Positions 43,253 through 52,733 are shown, counted from the stretch's first letter. The stretch is 64,000 nucleotides of DNA from JAZDCJ01 sp036311985 (GCF_036311985.1 NZ_JAZDCJ010000012.1); one strand, 5' to 3'. Numbers and translations are program-made. The notes: generated from the letters alone by a model not told the origin.

Positions 43253-44314
43253 TCAGGGGGCCACGGAGTGGATGAGTTCGACGACGCGCGTGAGCACCTC
43301 GGGATCGGTCTCCGGCGGGACGCCGTGGCCGAGGTTGACGACGTGGGCGGGCGCCTCGTCGCCGGACGCGAGGACCTCGCGGACGTGGCGCTCGAGCACC
43401 TCCCACGGGGCGGAGAGCAGGGCCGGGTCGATGTTGCCCTGCAGCGGCACGGTGCCGCCGAGGCGGCGGTTGGCCTCGGCGAGCGGGAGCCGGTAGTCCA
43501 CGCCCATGACGTCGACCCCGACGCCGTGCATCGCGGCCAGCAGCTCGGACGTGCCGGTGCCGAAGTGCACGAGCGGGGCGCCGAGGTCACGGACGTGGTC
43601 CAGGGCGCGCGCGGAGGCCGGGGCGACGTGGCGCTCGTAGTCCGCCAGGCCCAGGCTGCCGGCCCAGGAGTCGAAGAGCTGTCCGGCGCTCGCGCCGGCC
43701 TCGAGCTGCGCGCGGAGGAACTGCCCGGAGGCGTCGGCCGCCCACGCCGCCAGGGCCTCCCAGGCCTCCGGGTCGGCGTGCATCATGGTCCGCGGACCCA
43801 GGTGGTCGCGGGAGGGGCGGCCCTCGACCATGTAGGCGGCGAGGGTGAACGGCGCGCCGGCGAAGCCGATGAGCGGGGTGGATCCGAGCTGCTCGACCGT
43901 GAGCGCGACGGCCTCGCGGATCGGGTCGAGGGCTCCGGGCTCGAGCCGCGGCAGGGCCGCGACGTCGGCGGCGCTGCGGACCGGAGTGCCGAGGACGGGA
44001 CCGACGCCGGGGACGATGTCGACGTCGATGCCGGCGAGCTTGAGCGGGATGACGATGTCGGAGAAGAAGATCCCGGCGTCGACGTCGTGGCGGCGCACCG
44101 GCTGGAGCGTGATCTCGGAGGCGAGCTCGGGGCGCAGGCACGAATCGAGCATCGCGATGCCCTCGCGCAGCTCCCGGTACTCCGGCAGCGAGCGGCCGGC
44201 CTGGCGCATGAACCAGACGGGGCGCCGCTCCGGCGTCCCCCCGCGGTAGGCGGTGATCAGGGGGGAACCGGATGTACGGCCATCCATCAGCGGGTGGCTT
44301 GCGCTCAACGTCAT
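43253..44314 (-). CDS. hemE: Uroporphyrinogen decarboxylase
   Basis: A 353-aa enzyme converting uroporphyrinogen III to coproporphyrinogen III. The N-terminal signature PVWFMRQAGRSLPEYR and ending NLGHGVPPETDPEVLTRVVE are diagnostic. I chose ATG at 44314 (MTLSASHPL), though only AAGG lies just upstream; an internal ATG at 44287 has no better site. It heads the eight-gene hem operon and diverges from hemA across 135 nt, which should hold both promoters. Confidence 0.95.
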   Translation of the reverse strand: MTLSASHPLMDGRTSGSPLITAYRGGTPERRPVWFMRQAGRSLPEYRELREGIAMLDSCLRPELASEITLQPVRRHDVDAGIFFSDIVIPLKLAGIDVDIVPGVGPVLGTPVRSAADVAALPRLEPGALDPIREAVALTVEQLGSTPLIGFAGAPFTLAAYMVEGRPSRDHLGPRTMMHADPEAWEALAAWAADASGQFLRAQLEAGASAGQLFDSWAGSLGLADYERHVAPASARALDHVRDLGAPLVHFGTGTSELLAAMHGVGVDVMGVDYRLPLAEANRRLGGTVPLQGNIDPALLSAPWEVLERHVREVLASGDEAPAHVVNLGHGVPPETDPEVLTRVVELIHSVAP

Positions 44315-44449
44315 GCCTTGATTCTGCCAATGCCGCTGCGGAACCGCGAATTGCGGCGCCCGCAAGGCGGCGCATCGTGGCCAATCCCACGTCGCGAAGG
44401 CTCGCCTTCGATGCGTCGGGAGGGGACGCCGGGCTACCATGGGGACACT

Positions 44450-45856
44450 GTGGTTTACCTATCGCTCGTCGCCTCGCACTCGGATCTGGACCTCGAAACC
44501 GTCGCACGGCTCAGTGCCGGCGCCTCCGGGGTCGCTGTCGACGTGCTCGACGGGACGGCCCCGGTCACCGGCGCCGTGGTCCTGGCCACGTGCAACCGCT
44601 ACGAGGTCTACTGCGAGGCCCCCTCGGAGGACGACGTCGAGGCCGCCCGTTCCGCGGTCATCTCCCGGATCAGCGCGGCGTCGGGGATCGAGGAGCACCG
44701 CGTCTCCGGGGCCCTTGCCACCAAGACGGGCGACGACGCCGTCCAGCACCTCTTCGCCGTCGGGGCCGGCTTGGACTCGGCCGTCATCGGGGAACGGGAG
44801 ATCGCCGGACAGGTCCGCCGGGCCCTCATCGAGGCCCAGCAGGACGGCACCGCCTCCGGCCCGCTCGTGCGCCTCTTCCAATCGGCCTCCCGCACCGCCA
44901 AGGACGTCGGCTCGCGCACCCGCTTGGGCGGCCGCGGGCTCTCGATCGTCTCCGTCGCGCTCGACCTCGCCGAGGACCTGAGCGACGACGACTGGTCGGG
45001 ACGCCACGTCGTCGTCTTCGGCACGGGCGCCTACGCGGGCGCGACGATGTCCCTGCTCAGGGAACGGGGTGCGGGCCGCGTGTCCGTCTTCTCCGCCTCG
45101 GGCCGCGCCGAGGGCTTCGTCGCGAGCCGCGGCGGCCACGCCCTCGACGACGACTCGCTCGCTGCCGCCCTCGCCGACGCCGACGTCCTCATCGGCTGCA
45201 GCGGCGGCGACCGGCGGCTCGGCCCGGAGGAACTGGCCGAGTCCGGCCGCGGGGCCCGCCCGCTCGTCGCGATCGACCTGGCCCTGACCCGCGACTTCGA
45301 CCCCTCGCTCGAGGACGTGGAGGGCGTGGACCTCATCACCCTGGAATCCGTCCGCATGGCCGCCCCGGCGGAGCAGGCCGAGGCCCTGCACCAGGCCCGC
45401 GGCATCGTGGAGGGCGCGGCCGCGGAGTTCGCCCACGAGCAGCGCCAGCGCACCGCCGACGCCGCGATCGTGGCGCTGCGGCGGCACACCCAGACGGTCC
45501 TGGAGACGGAAGTGGAGCGCGTCCGCGCGCAGCACGGCTGCACCGCCGCCTCGGAAGAGGTCGAGTTCGCGATGCGGCGCATGATGCGCCAGCTCATCCA
45601 CACCCCGACCGTCCGCGCGCGCGAGCTCGCCGCCGAGGGCCGCCAGGAGGAAGTCGAAGCCGCCCTCGCGACCCTGTTCGGCATCACGCTCACGCAGCAG
45701 GCCCCCGCCACGGGACGCACCGCCGCCCCGCGGCACGGCACGCCGCAGCCCGGCACCCCGCAGGCGCCGCAGGCCCTTCCGGCCACCGACGGCACGGTCC
45801 CGCCCGCCGCCTGCCCGGCCTCCGGTCAGGCCGCCACGGGGTCGGTGCGTCAGTAG
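44450..45856 (+). CDS. hemA: Glutamyl-tRNA reductase
   Basis: A 468-aa first enzyme of the C5 pathway. The catalytic Cys48 lies in VLATCNRYEVY, with VGAGLDSAVIGEREIAGQVR and GRGLSIVSVALDLAE following. The NADPH domain is GRHVVVFGTGAYAGATMSLL. The last 60 residues are Ala/Pro/Gly-rich. GTG at 44450 gives the family-like start VVYLSLVASHSDLDL. It diverges from hemE, and its 3' end overlaps the convergent moeZ-like gene by 7 nt. Confidence 0.95.
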   Translation: MVYLSLVASHSDLDLETVARLSAGASGVAVDVLDGTAPVTGAVVLATCNRYEVYCEAPSEDDVEAARSAVISRISAASGIEEHRVSGALATKTGDDAVQHLFAVGAGLDSAVIGEREIAGQVRRALIEAQQDGTASGPLVRLFQSASRTAKDVGSRTRLGGRGLSIVSVALDLAEDLSDDDWSGRHVVVFGTGAYAGATMSLLRERGAGRVSVFSASGRAEGFVASRGGHALDDDSLAAALADADVLIGCSGGDRRLGPEELAESGRGARPLVAIDLALTRDFDPSLEDVEGVDLITLESVRMAAPAEQAEALHQARGIVEGAAAEFAHEQRQRTADAAIVALRRHTQTVLETEVERVRAQHGCTAASEEVEFAMRRMMRQLIHTPTVRARELAAEGRQEEVEAALATLFGITLTQQAPATGRTAAPRHGTPQPGTPQAPQALPATDGTVPPAACPASGQAATGSVRQ

Positions 45857-47031
45857 CCGTTCTTGTGCGGCTCCACCTCGTCGATCCAGGCCAGGATCCC
45901 GCCCTCCAGATGCCTCGCGTCCGCGTAACCGCGCTCGAGCAGGTGGGCCAGCACCTCTGACGAACGCCCGCCCGATTTGCAATGCAGGATGATCGGCTTG
46001 TCCCGGGGCAGCTCGACGTCCCCGCCGAGCACCCGCCCGCGCGGCACGAGCTCGGCGCCGTCGATCGAGACGATCTCCGCCTCCCCCGGCTCGCGGACGT
46101 CCACGAGGTGGAAGTCCCCCACCCCGGCCGACCGCTCCCGCAGCAGCACCTCGAGCTCGCGGGGACCCACGGACGGGAGGACGCGTCCGGCGTCGTCCGC
46201 CGGAAGGCCGCAGAAGGCCGGGTAGTCCTCGAGCAGCCGCTCCGGCTGCACCGTCTCCGGATCCGGGCGGAGCCGGATCTCGCGCCAGGACATGGCGAGC
46301 GAGTCAAGGATCAGGACCCGGCCCAGCAGCGGATCGCCGATGCCCGTGATGAGCTTGACCGCCTCGGCCACCATGACCGAGCCGATCTGCGCGCACAGCA
46401 CGCCGAACACGCCGCCCTCCGCGCACGACGGCACCGTGCCTGCGGGCGGGGCCTCCGGGTAGAGGTCGCGGTAGGTGGGGCCCTGGCCGTTCCAGAACAC
46501 GGAGACCTGGCCGTCGAAGCGCAGGATGGAACCCCAGACGTAGGGCTTGGCCAGGATCGCCGCGGCGTCGTTGACGAGGTAGCGGGTGGCGAAGTTGTCC
46601 GTCCCGTCCAGGATCAGGTCGTAGCCGGAGAAGACCTCCAGCGCGTTGGAGGAGTCGAGCCGCTCCTCGTGCAGCACGACGTCGACGAGGGGGTTCAGCT
46701 CGAGGACGGAATCGCGCGCGGAGGCCGCCTTGGGCCGCCCGACGTCGGAGACCCCGTGGACGACTTGGCGCTGCAGGTTCGACTCGTCCACGACGTCGTC
46801 GTCGATGATGCCCAGCGTGCCCACGCCCGCCGCGGCGAGGTACAGCAGGGCCGGCGAGCCCAGGCCGCCCGCGCCGATCACGAGGACCCGGGCGTTCTTG
46901 AGCCGGCGCTGTCCGGCGAGGCCGACCTCCGGGATGATCAGGTGCCTCGAATACCTCCGCAGCTCCTCGGCCGTCAGCTCGGGGCCCGGTTCCACGAGCG
47001 GTCCGGGGTGCTGGGGTGTCGCGGTATCCAT
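45850..47031 (-). CDS. MoeZ/MoeB-type adenylyltransferase-sulfurtransferase
   Basis: A 393-aa fusion of an E1-like adenylyltransferase (GAGGLGSPALLYLAAAGVG, then DDDVVDESNLQRQ) with a C-terminal rhodanese domain whose active-site Cys lies in ILHCKSGGRSSE. Such proteins adenylate and thiocarboxylate ThiS/MoaD-type sulfur carriers. A ThiS gene is about 4 kb away and is a plausible client. Unlike the ThiF-like protein at 14958, all ATP-site residues are intact. A linker copy of the GC-rich word lies at 46187-46196. Confidence 0.92.
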   Translation of the reverse strand: MDTATPQHPGPLVEPGPELTAEELRRYSRHLIIPEVGLAGQRRLKNARVLVIGAGGLGSPALLYLAAAGVGTLGIIDDDVVDESNLQRQVVHGVSDVGRPKAASARDSVLELNPLVDVVLHEERLDSSNALEVFSGYDLILDGTDNFATRYLVNDAAAILAKPYVWGSILRFDGQVSVFWNGQGPTYRDLYPEAPPAGTVPSCAEGGVFGVLCAQIGSVMVAEAVKLITGIGDPLLGRVLILDSLAMSWREIRLRPDPETVQPERLLEDYPAFCGLPADDAGRVLPSVGPRELEVLLRERSAGVGDFHLVDVREPGEAEIVSIDGAELVPRGRVLGGDVELPRDKPIILHCKSGGRSSEVLAHLLERGYADARHLEGGILAWIDEVEPHKNGY

Positions 47032-47149
47032 ACCCCCACTGTAGTCCCGTCGCGGGGCGCGCCGAGGGGTCCCAAACGCCTACCGCGCCGTAGAATGACG
47101 GCAGGCGCCGGGGCCCACCACGACCCGGCGGATGGAGGAAAGGCAGTTC

Positions 47150-47779
47150 GTGCACACGACCCCAGAGCGGCAGCAGCGCCACCAGCGCACCCAACGGATG
47201 CCCCGCGAGGAGCGACGGGCCCAGCTGCTGCGTGCCGCCCACAGCGTGTTCGTGGCCAACGGCTACCACGGGGCCGCGATGGACGAGATCGCCGAGGTCG
47301 CGATGGTGAGCAAGCCCGTGCTCTACCAGCACTTCCCGGGCAAGCGCGAGCTGTACCTGGCGTTGCTCGACGCCCACCTGGCCTCGCTGTCCGAGCTGCT
47401 GCTCGCGGCGATCGCCTCCACGTCGGACAACAAGCTGCGCGTCCAGGCCACCATCCGCGCGTATTTCGAGTTCATCGCCGAGGACAGCCAGGCCTACCGG
47501 CTCGTCTTCGAATCAGACCTCATCAACGATCCCGACGTGGCCTCGCGGCTCGAGGAGTTCAACGGCCGCTTCGCCGGTTCCGTCGCCGACGTCATCGCGG
47601 ACGACACCAAGCTGCCGCGCGCGCAGGCCGTCCTGCTCGGCCGCGGACTGGCCGGCATGGCGCAGGTCGCCGCGCGGGCGTGGCTCGAGGCGCAGGACGA
47701 GGTCGACCTCGACGCGGCGAGCGAGCTCGTCTCCCGTTTAGCTTGGCGCGGAATCGGTCGATTCCCCAAGGAGTCCTGA
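47150..47779 (+). CDS. TetR family transcriptional regulator
   Basis: A 209-aa regulator. The HTH (REERRAQLLRAAHSVFVANG, then AMDEIAEVAMVSKPVLYQHF) is canonical, and the ligand domain is helical. I chose GTG at 47150 because GGAGGAAAGG ends about 6 nt upstream; an ATG at 47132 would start inside that site. Its position between moeZ-like and DUF3107 genes matches Rv3208 of M. tuberculosis as I recall it. The ligand and targets are unknown. Confidence 0.88.
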   Translation: MHTTPERQQRHQRTQRMPREERRAQLLRAAHSVFVANGYHGAAMDEIAEVAMVSKPVLYQHFPGKRELYLALLDAHLASLSELLLAAIASTSDNKLRVQATIRAYFEFIAEDSQAYRLVFESDLINDPDVASRLEEFNGRFAGSVADVIADDTKLPRAQAVLLGRGLAGMAQVAARAWLEAQDEVDLDAASELVSRLAWRGIGRFPKES

Positions 47780-47863
47780 CATAGATTCACTGCGGGACAC
47801 CGTGCGGCCGGTCAGCGCGGCCGGTGCCCGTACCCAGTAGTCCAACCGACGAAGGAGCCCAGC

Positions 47864-48085
47864 TTGGACGTACGCATCGGAATCCAGAACGTTGCCCGCG
47901 AAGTGGTCATCGAATCGAGCGAATCGGCGGACCGCGTCGCCGAGATCGTGACGAAGGCCCTGCACTCCGGCCAGGAGCTGCAGCTGACCGACGCCAAGGG
48001 GCGCACCGTGATCATCCCGACGGCGACCATCGGCTTCGTCGAGATCGGCGCCGAGGAGCCGCGCCGGGTGGGCTTCGCACACTAG
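47864..48085 (+). CDS. DUF3107 family small protein
   Basis: A 73-aa protein, full length for DUF3107 (compare Rv3208A, about 90 aa). The pattern is mixed beta-alpha-beta: VRIGIQNVAREVVIES, then GRTVIIPTATIGFVEIG. The start is TTG with GAAGGAG 6 nt upstream. It follows the TetR gene by 84 nt. The function is unknown, although it is widely conserved in actinobacteria. Confidence 0.88.
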   Translation: MDVRIGIQNVAREVVIESSESADRVAEIVTKALHSGQELQLTDAKGRTVIIPTATIGFVEIGAEEPRRVGFAH

Positions 48086-48090
48086 CGGAC

Positions 48091-48128
48091 CACGGGGCCC
48101 GGCGGCCTGACGGCTGCCGGGCCCCGTG
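48091..48128. terminator. Bidirectional hairpin after the DUF3107 gene
   Basis: CACGGGGCCCGGC (48091-48103) pairs perfectly with GCCGGGCCCCGTG (48116-48128), with an inner GCC/GGC pairing in the loop. It lies between the convergent DUF3107 and ferritin-like genes. Confidence 0.72.
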
Positions 48129-48158
48129 CCCTTCCGGCCCCGCCCTCGGGCGGCCGCC

Positions 48159-48842
48159 TCAGGCCGTCAGGCCGAGCTCGCTCATGCGCCGCGAGTGGTT
48201 CTCCACGAGCGTCGCGAAGAGCCGCGCGACGTGTTCCGCCCGGGCCTCGGCGTCGGCCAGTTCCACGAGGCCGTTCCAGAAGTCGTGGCGGTCCCCGATC
48301 CGGCGGGCACCCGTGAGGGCCTCGCCGAGGAGCCGCCGGCCCCACAGGGCGAGGCGCGAGGCCAGCCGTGGATCGTCGGCGAGGGCGCCGCGCAGCCGGT
48401 CGCGGAGCCAGCCGGTCTGGGCGTCCATGGACTGCACCTCGGCCACGAGCTGCCGGGCCCGCGGGTCCAGCGCCAGGGCCACGGCCTGGTAGAAGTCCCC
48501 GGCGACGGAGTCGATGACATAGGCCTTCATGAGCGACTCGTACCAGTCCCCCGGCCGCGTGCGCTCGTGGAGGGCGTCGATCTCGGCGGCGAAGGGGCGC
48601 ATGGCCTCTTGGACGTCGCCGCCGTCCTCCTCGATGCGGGCCCTCACGAGCTCGAAGTGCGCGAACTCCGCCACGGCGAGACGGGCGAGGGCCTCCCGGT
48701 CGGCGAGCGCCGGAGAGAAGCGGGCATCGGAGGAGAGCCGTTCGAACGCGGTGAGCTCCCGGTAGGCCATGAGCCCGTAGAGGGCGGCCTCGTAGTGCGA
48801 GCGGGTGGCCTCGTCGAGGGCGGGGACGTTCTGCTCGGTCAT
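48159..48842 (-). CDS. Ferritin-like fold protein (MiaE-like/Rv3210c type)
   Basis: A 227-aa all-helical protein. Possible di-iron ligands occur in YRELTAFERL, VAEFAHFELVRARIEED and the later ARAEHVARLFATLVENHSRR, which resembles the ferritin-like family containing MiaE-type hydroxylases. The ATG at 48842 has GGCAGG close upstream and AAGGAG further up. It diverges from the RNase gene across 42 nt. Whether it binds iron or hydroxylates a tRNA is not shown by sequence. Confidence 0.75.
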   Translation of the reverse strand: MTEQNVPALDEATRSHYEAALYGLMAYRELTAFERLSSDARFSPALADREALARLAVAEFAHFELVRARIEEDGGDVQEAMRPFAAEIDALHERTRPGDWYESLMKAYVIDSVAGDFYQAVALALDPRARQLVAEVQSMDAQTGWLRDRLRGALADDPRLASRLALWGRRLLGEALTGARRIGDRHDFWNGLVELADAEARAEHVARLFATLVENHSRRMSELGLTA

Positions 48843-48884
48843 GCCTGCCACCCTACTCCTTGGGCCGTTCTGTAGCCTGTCCCC

Positions 48885-50375
48885 ATGGCGACGAAGCAGA
48901 TTGGACTTTCCGGCAGCACGCGGCAGACCCTCCTGGCCGAGGCGCTCGGTTCCCTCGCGGTCGAGCTCGAGCTGCCGGAGTCCTTCCCACCCGCCGTCCT
49001 CGCGGAGGCCGAGGCGGCCGTGGCGGCGCAGGAGCTTCCCGTCGCCGACGCGACGGACGTCGCGTTCGTGACGATCGACCCGCCCACGTCGACCGATCTC
49101 GACCAGGCCGTGCACCTGGAGCGCGCGGGCGACGGCTATACCGTGCGCTACGCGATCGCCGACGTCCCCTCGTTCGTCGCCGTCGGCGGGGCGCTGGACG
49201 CGGAGACGCGGCTGCGCGGCCAGACGCTGTACCTGCCGCAGGGCCGCATCCCGTTGCACCCGGACGTCATCGGCGAGCAGGCCGGGAGCCTGCTGCCGGA
49301 GCAGGTCCGCAGCGCGTACCTCTGGACGTTCCGCCTCGGCCCCGACGGCTCGGTGCTTTCCTCTGCCCTGGAGCGGGCGGGGATCCGCAGCCGGGCGAAG
49401 CTCAGTTACGAGGGGGTGCAGGCGGAGCTCGACGCCGGGACGGCCGACGAGTGCCTGCAGCTGCTGCGCGAGGTCGGGCTCAAGCGCATCCGGCTCGAGC
49501 ACGAGCGCGGCGGGGCGAGCCTGCGCCTGCCGGAGCAGGAGGTCGAGCTCGACGACGCCGGCCACTACCGGCTCACCGCCCGGGCGCCGCTGCCGGTTGA
49601 GGACTGGAACGCGCAGATCTCCCTCATGACGGGCATGGAGGCCGCCCGGATCATGCTCGAGGGCCGGGTCGGCATCCTGCGCACCATGCCGGCGCCGGAC
49701 GAGCGCAGCGTGGCCCAGTTCCGTCGCCAGGCCGCGGCGCTGGGCTGCCCGTGGCCGCGGGAGACGGCGTACGGCGATTTCCTGCGCTCGCTCGAGCTGG
49801 AGCAGCCCAAGCACCTCGCGCTCATGCACGCGGCGACGTCCCTCTTCCGGGGCGCGTCCTACACGGCGTTCGACGGCGGGGCCCCGCCGGAGGCGGACGC
49901 CGTCCAGTCCGCGATCGCCGCGCCGTACGCGCATGCGACGGCTCCGCTGCGCCGCCTCGTGGACCGATTCGTCCTGATGGTGTGCCTCTCCCTGTCCCAG
50001 GAGACCGGGGTCCCCGAGGAGGTCCGTGCAGCGCTGCCGCTGCTGCCGGACCTCATGCAGTCTTCGAACCGGGTGGCCGGGACGGTCGAGCGCGCGTCGA
50101 TCGACGCCGTCGAGGCCGCCCTGCTGCACGGGCGCGTCGGCGAGCGCTTCACGGGGACCACCATCGACGGGCCGAGCGAGGCGCAGGCGGCGAAGGCCGC
50201 GGAGGACGGACGGCTGCCGACGGGGACGATCCAGCTACTCGACCCGCCGATCACGGCCCGCTACGAGGGCCGTGCCGAGCTCGGCACGGAGGTCGAGGTG
50301 GTGCTTGTCACGGCCGACATCGCCCGGCGCGAGGTCCTCTTCCGGATCGCCGCCGCGGACGGCCGGGCCTCCTAG
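48885..50375 (+). CDS. RNase II/RNB-domain ribonuclease
   Basis: A 496-aa nuclease with the RNB active-site motif VTIDPPTSTDLDQA (Asp65, Asp71, Asp73) and a later AAPYAHATAPLRRLVDRF. It lacks the N-terminal cold-shock domains of E. coli RNase II, giving a compact actinobacterial form, and ends in a short S1-like beta region. It probably degrades RNA 3' to 5'. It converges on thiG; the two stop codons share a CTAG, a 4-nt overlap. Confidence 0.9.
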   Translation: MATKQIGLSGSTRQTLLAEALGSLAVELELPESFPPAVLAEAEAAVAAQELPVADATDVAFVTIDPPTSTDLDQAVHLERAGDGYTVRYAIADVPSFVAVGGALDAETRLRGQTLYLPQGRIPLHPDVIGEQAGSLLPEQVRSAYLWTFRLGPDGSVLSSALERAGIRSRAKLSYEGVQAELDAGTADECLQLLREVGLKRIRLEHERGGASLRLPEQEVELDDAGHYRLTARAPLPVEDWNAQISLMTGMEAARIMLEGRVGILRTMPAPDERSVAQFRRQAAALGCPWPRETAYGDFLRSLELEQPKHLALMHAATSLFRGASYTAFDGGAPPEADAVQSAIAAPYAHATAPLRRLVDRFVLMVCLSLSQETGVPEEVRAALPLLPDLMQSSNRVAGTVERASIDAVEAALLHGRVGERFTGTTIDGPSEAQAAKAAEDGRLPTGTIQLLDPPITARYEGRAELGTEVEVVLVTADIARREVLFRIAAADGRAS

Positions 50376-51151
50376 TCGAAGTCCCCGCGGCCGCCGAGGG
50401 GCGAGGAGGCGAGCGCGAGGTTCCGCCGCGGGATCCTGCCGGCCGTGTGCCCGAGCCGGCCCGCGACGACGGCGTGCCGGAAGGCCGTGGCCATCCGCGC
50501 CGGGTCCTCGGCCCGCGTCACGGCGGTGGCCAGCAGCACGGCGTCGCAGCCGAGCTCCATGGCCAGCGCGGCGTCGGACGGCGTGCCGATGCCGGCGTCG
50601 AGGACCACGGGGACGGACGCGCGGGCGGCGATGAGCCCGATGTTGTGCGGGTTCAGGATGCCGAGCCCGGTCCCGATCGGGGCCCCGAGCGGCATGACGG
50701 CGGCGCACCCGGCGTCCTCGAGGCGCAAGGCGGTGACGGGGTCGTCGTTCGTGTACGCGAAGACGGCGAAGCCCCGCCCCGCGAGCTGCTCGGCCGCGTC
50801 GAGCAGCTCCACGGCGTCGGGCAGCAGGGTGTGCTCGTCGGCGACGACCTCGAGCTTGATCCAGTGGGTCTCGAGGGCCTCCCGCGCCAGCTCGGCCGTC
50901 AGCACGGCCTCCCGCGCGGTGTGGCAGCCGGCCGTGTTCGGCAGGACGCGGATGCCGCGGCGCACGAGCATCTCGTAGATGGATTCGCCGCCTCCCGGGC
51001 GGTGGCGGCGCATCGCGACCGTGGTCAGTTCGGTTCCCGAGGCCTCGAGCGCCTGCTCGAGCACGTGCTGGCTCGGCGCGCCGCCGGTCCCGGTGATGAG
51101 CCGGGACCCCAGCTCCACGCCGTCGACGGTCCAGGAGTCCTCCTGTGCCAC
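50372..51151 (-). CDS. thiG: Thiazole synthase ThiG
   Basis: A 259-aa TIM-barrel enzyme joining DXP, dehydroglycine and ThiS thiocarboxylate to thiazole phosphate. The Schiff-base Lys99 lies in HWIKLEVVADEHTLLPD; DAGIGTPSDAALAMELG is diagnostic. I chose GTG at 51151 with GGGAGG 8 nt upstream. It follows thiS by 4 nt as the last gene of thiO-thiS-thiG. Confidence 0.95.
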   Translation of the reverse strand: MAQEDSWTVDGVELGSRLITGTGGAPSQHVLEQALEASGTELTTVAMRRHRPGGGESIYEMLVRRGIRVLPNTAGCHTAREAVLTAELAREALETHWIKLEVVADEHTLLPDAVELLDAAEQLAGRGFAVFAYTNDDPVTALRLEDAGCAAVMPLGAPIGTGLGILNPHNIGLIAARASVPVVLDAGIGTPSDAALAMELGCDAVLLATAVTRAEDPARMATAFRHAVVAGRLGHTAGRIPRRNLALASSPLGGRGDFD

Positions 51152-51155
51152 GGGC

Positions 51156-51443
51156 TCAGCCTCCCTGGACCGCGGTGAGCAGCTCGACCGTGTCGCCCGG
51201 GGCCAGCGCGGCCTCCGCCCAGCGGGACCGGGCCACGACCTCCTGGTTGACGGCGACCGCGACGCCAAGCGGGGCCCCGTCGACGGGACGGCCGTCGGGG
51301 CGCAGCCTGCGCCCGGTGCGGCGGGCGACGAGGTCGAGGACGGTGGCCGGCACGGGAGCGAGGGGTTCCCCGTTGACGAGCAGCGCCGCCCCCGGGGCGG
51401 CGACGGAGGTTGCGGCGTGGGCGGTGGCGTCTCGAGGTGTCAC
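51156..51443 (-). CDS. thiS: Sulfur carrier protein ThiS
   Basis: A 95-aa ubiquitin-fold carrier ending in the required GlyGly (TAVQGG). It has LLVNGEPL at the start of the fold and VAVNQEVVARSRW later. It is longer than typical ThiS (about 66 aa) because of a non-conserved N-terminus of about 20 residues and an Arg/Pro loop. The GTG start overlaps the thiO stop as GTGA with AGGAGA 4 nt upstream. Confidence 0.92.
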   Translation of the reverse strand: MTPRDATAHAATSVAAPGAALLVNGEPLAPVPATVLDLVARRTGRRLRPDGRPVDGAPLGVAVAVNQEVVARSRWAEAALAPGDTVELLTAVQGG

Positions 51444-52720
51444 GGTGTCTCCTGGGTAGTGTGCGGCGCCGTCGTGGTGACGGCGGGGAGGATGGGGGCG
51501 TCGTGGTCCCGCCGGGCGTCCGGCGTGAAGCGCCAGGGGTCGAAGGCCTCGAGGCCGGACGGGGCCCGGCCGTCGACGAGGGACCGGACGGCGCCGGCCG
51601 CTGCGACGCTGAGCAGGACCCCGTGGCGGTAGAAGCCGTTGGCGGTGATCAGCCCGGGGCCGAGCCGGCCGAGCAGCGGGAGGTTGTCGGGCGTGGCGGG
51701 ACGGGCGCGGGCCGTCGCCTCGACCAGGTCGAGTTCGGCGAGGGCGGGCAGCAGGCGGATCCCGTCGCGCAGCAGGCGGTAGACGCCTCCCGCGCTGACC
51801 CCGGTGCGGTCGTCCTCGCGCTCCGTGGCACCGAGCACGACCTCGCCGTCGGCGCGCGGGACGATGTACACCCCGCGGCCCTCGACGAGCCCGCGGACCA
51901 CGGTGCCTTCCAGCCCGGGCCCTCCCGGGGCGGCGCGCAGGCGCAGGACCTCGCCGTACACGGGCCGGACGGTCAGGGCGGGCGCCGCGCCCAGCCCGTC
52001 GACGACGATCCCGCCGGTCGGCCGCGTCGTGGCGGTCCGCCCTGCCACGGGATCGACCCCTGCCGGAAATCCGTCCCGGGTGCGGCCAGCCGGCCCGTCG
52101 GCGGGCCCCGTTCCGCCGGCCAGGACCACCTCGTCCGCGGCGAGGGACCCGCCGTCGTACTCCACCCGGGCGGGCGCGCCCGCCGCGACGCGCAGGACCC
52201 GGCCGGCCACCCACTCGACCCGCCCGGAGGCGTCGAGCGCGGCGCGCAGCGCGGCCGCGATGCGCCGGGGGTCGGCCTGCGCGTCGTCGGCGGCGAGGAA
52301 GGCCCCGGCGAGCCGCGGCGACAGGAGCGGCTGGAGGCGCCGCGCGGCGCGCACACCGACCTCCTCGACGGACAGGCCCGCACCCTCCTGCGCGGCCCTC
52401 AGCCGGGCCAGCGCCTCGCGGTCGGCGGCATCGGCCGCCACGACGAGCGTGCCCTCGGACCGGAAGCCGCACGCGCGGCCCGACGCAGCCTCGAGCTCGC
52501 GGGCCCACGCGGGCCACCCCCGCAGCGCCGGGACGGACAGCGCGGTCAGCGCCCCCTCCTGGTAGTGGAACTCGGTGACGGCGGCGAGCATGCCCGCGGC
52601 CGCGCGGGTCGCCCCCGCGGCGGGCGAGGGATCGACGACGGCGATATGTGCGCCGGCGCGCACGAGATCCCAGGCGATCGAGAGGCCGACGATCCCGGCC
52701 CCGACGACGACGCAGCGCAT
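51440..52720 (-). CDS. thiO: Glycine oxidase ThiO
   Basis: A 426-aa FAD enzyme making the dehydroglycine used by ThiG. The dinucleotide motif VVVGAGIVGLSIAWDLV starts at residue 4, followed by GATRAAAGMLA. The C-terminal NGFYRHGVLLS is typical of glycine oxidases. It is the first gene after the TPP riboswitch. The purine-rich GGAGGGAAGG leader lies between the aptamer and the ATG, so the Shine-Dalgarno could be masked by TPP binding. Confidence 0.93.
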   Translation of the reverse strand: MRCVVVGAGIVGLSIAWDLVRAGAHIAVVDPSPAAGATRAAAGMLAAVTEFHYQEGALTALSVPALRGWPAWARELEAASGRACGFRSEGTLVVAADAADREALARLRAAQEGAGLSVEEVGVRAARRLQPLLSPRLAGAFLAADDAQADPRRIAAALRAALDASGRVEWVAGRVLRVAAGAPARVEYDGGSLAADEVVLAGGTGPADGPAGRTRDGFPAGVDPVAGRTATTRPTGGIVVDGLGAAPALTVRPVYGEVLRLRAAPGGPGLEGTVVRGLVEGRGVYIVPRADGEVVLGATEREDDRTGVSAGGVYRLLRDGIRLLPALAELDLVEATARARPATPDNLPLLGRLGPGLITANGFYRHGVLLSVAAAGAVRSLVDGRAPSGLEAFDPWRFTPDARRDHDAPILPAVTTTAPHTTQETP

Positions 52721-52733
52721 CGACAGGTGTCCT

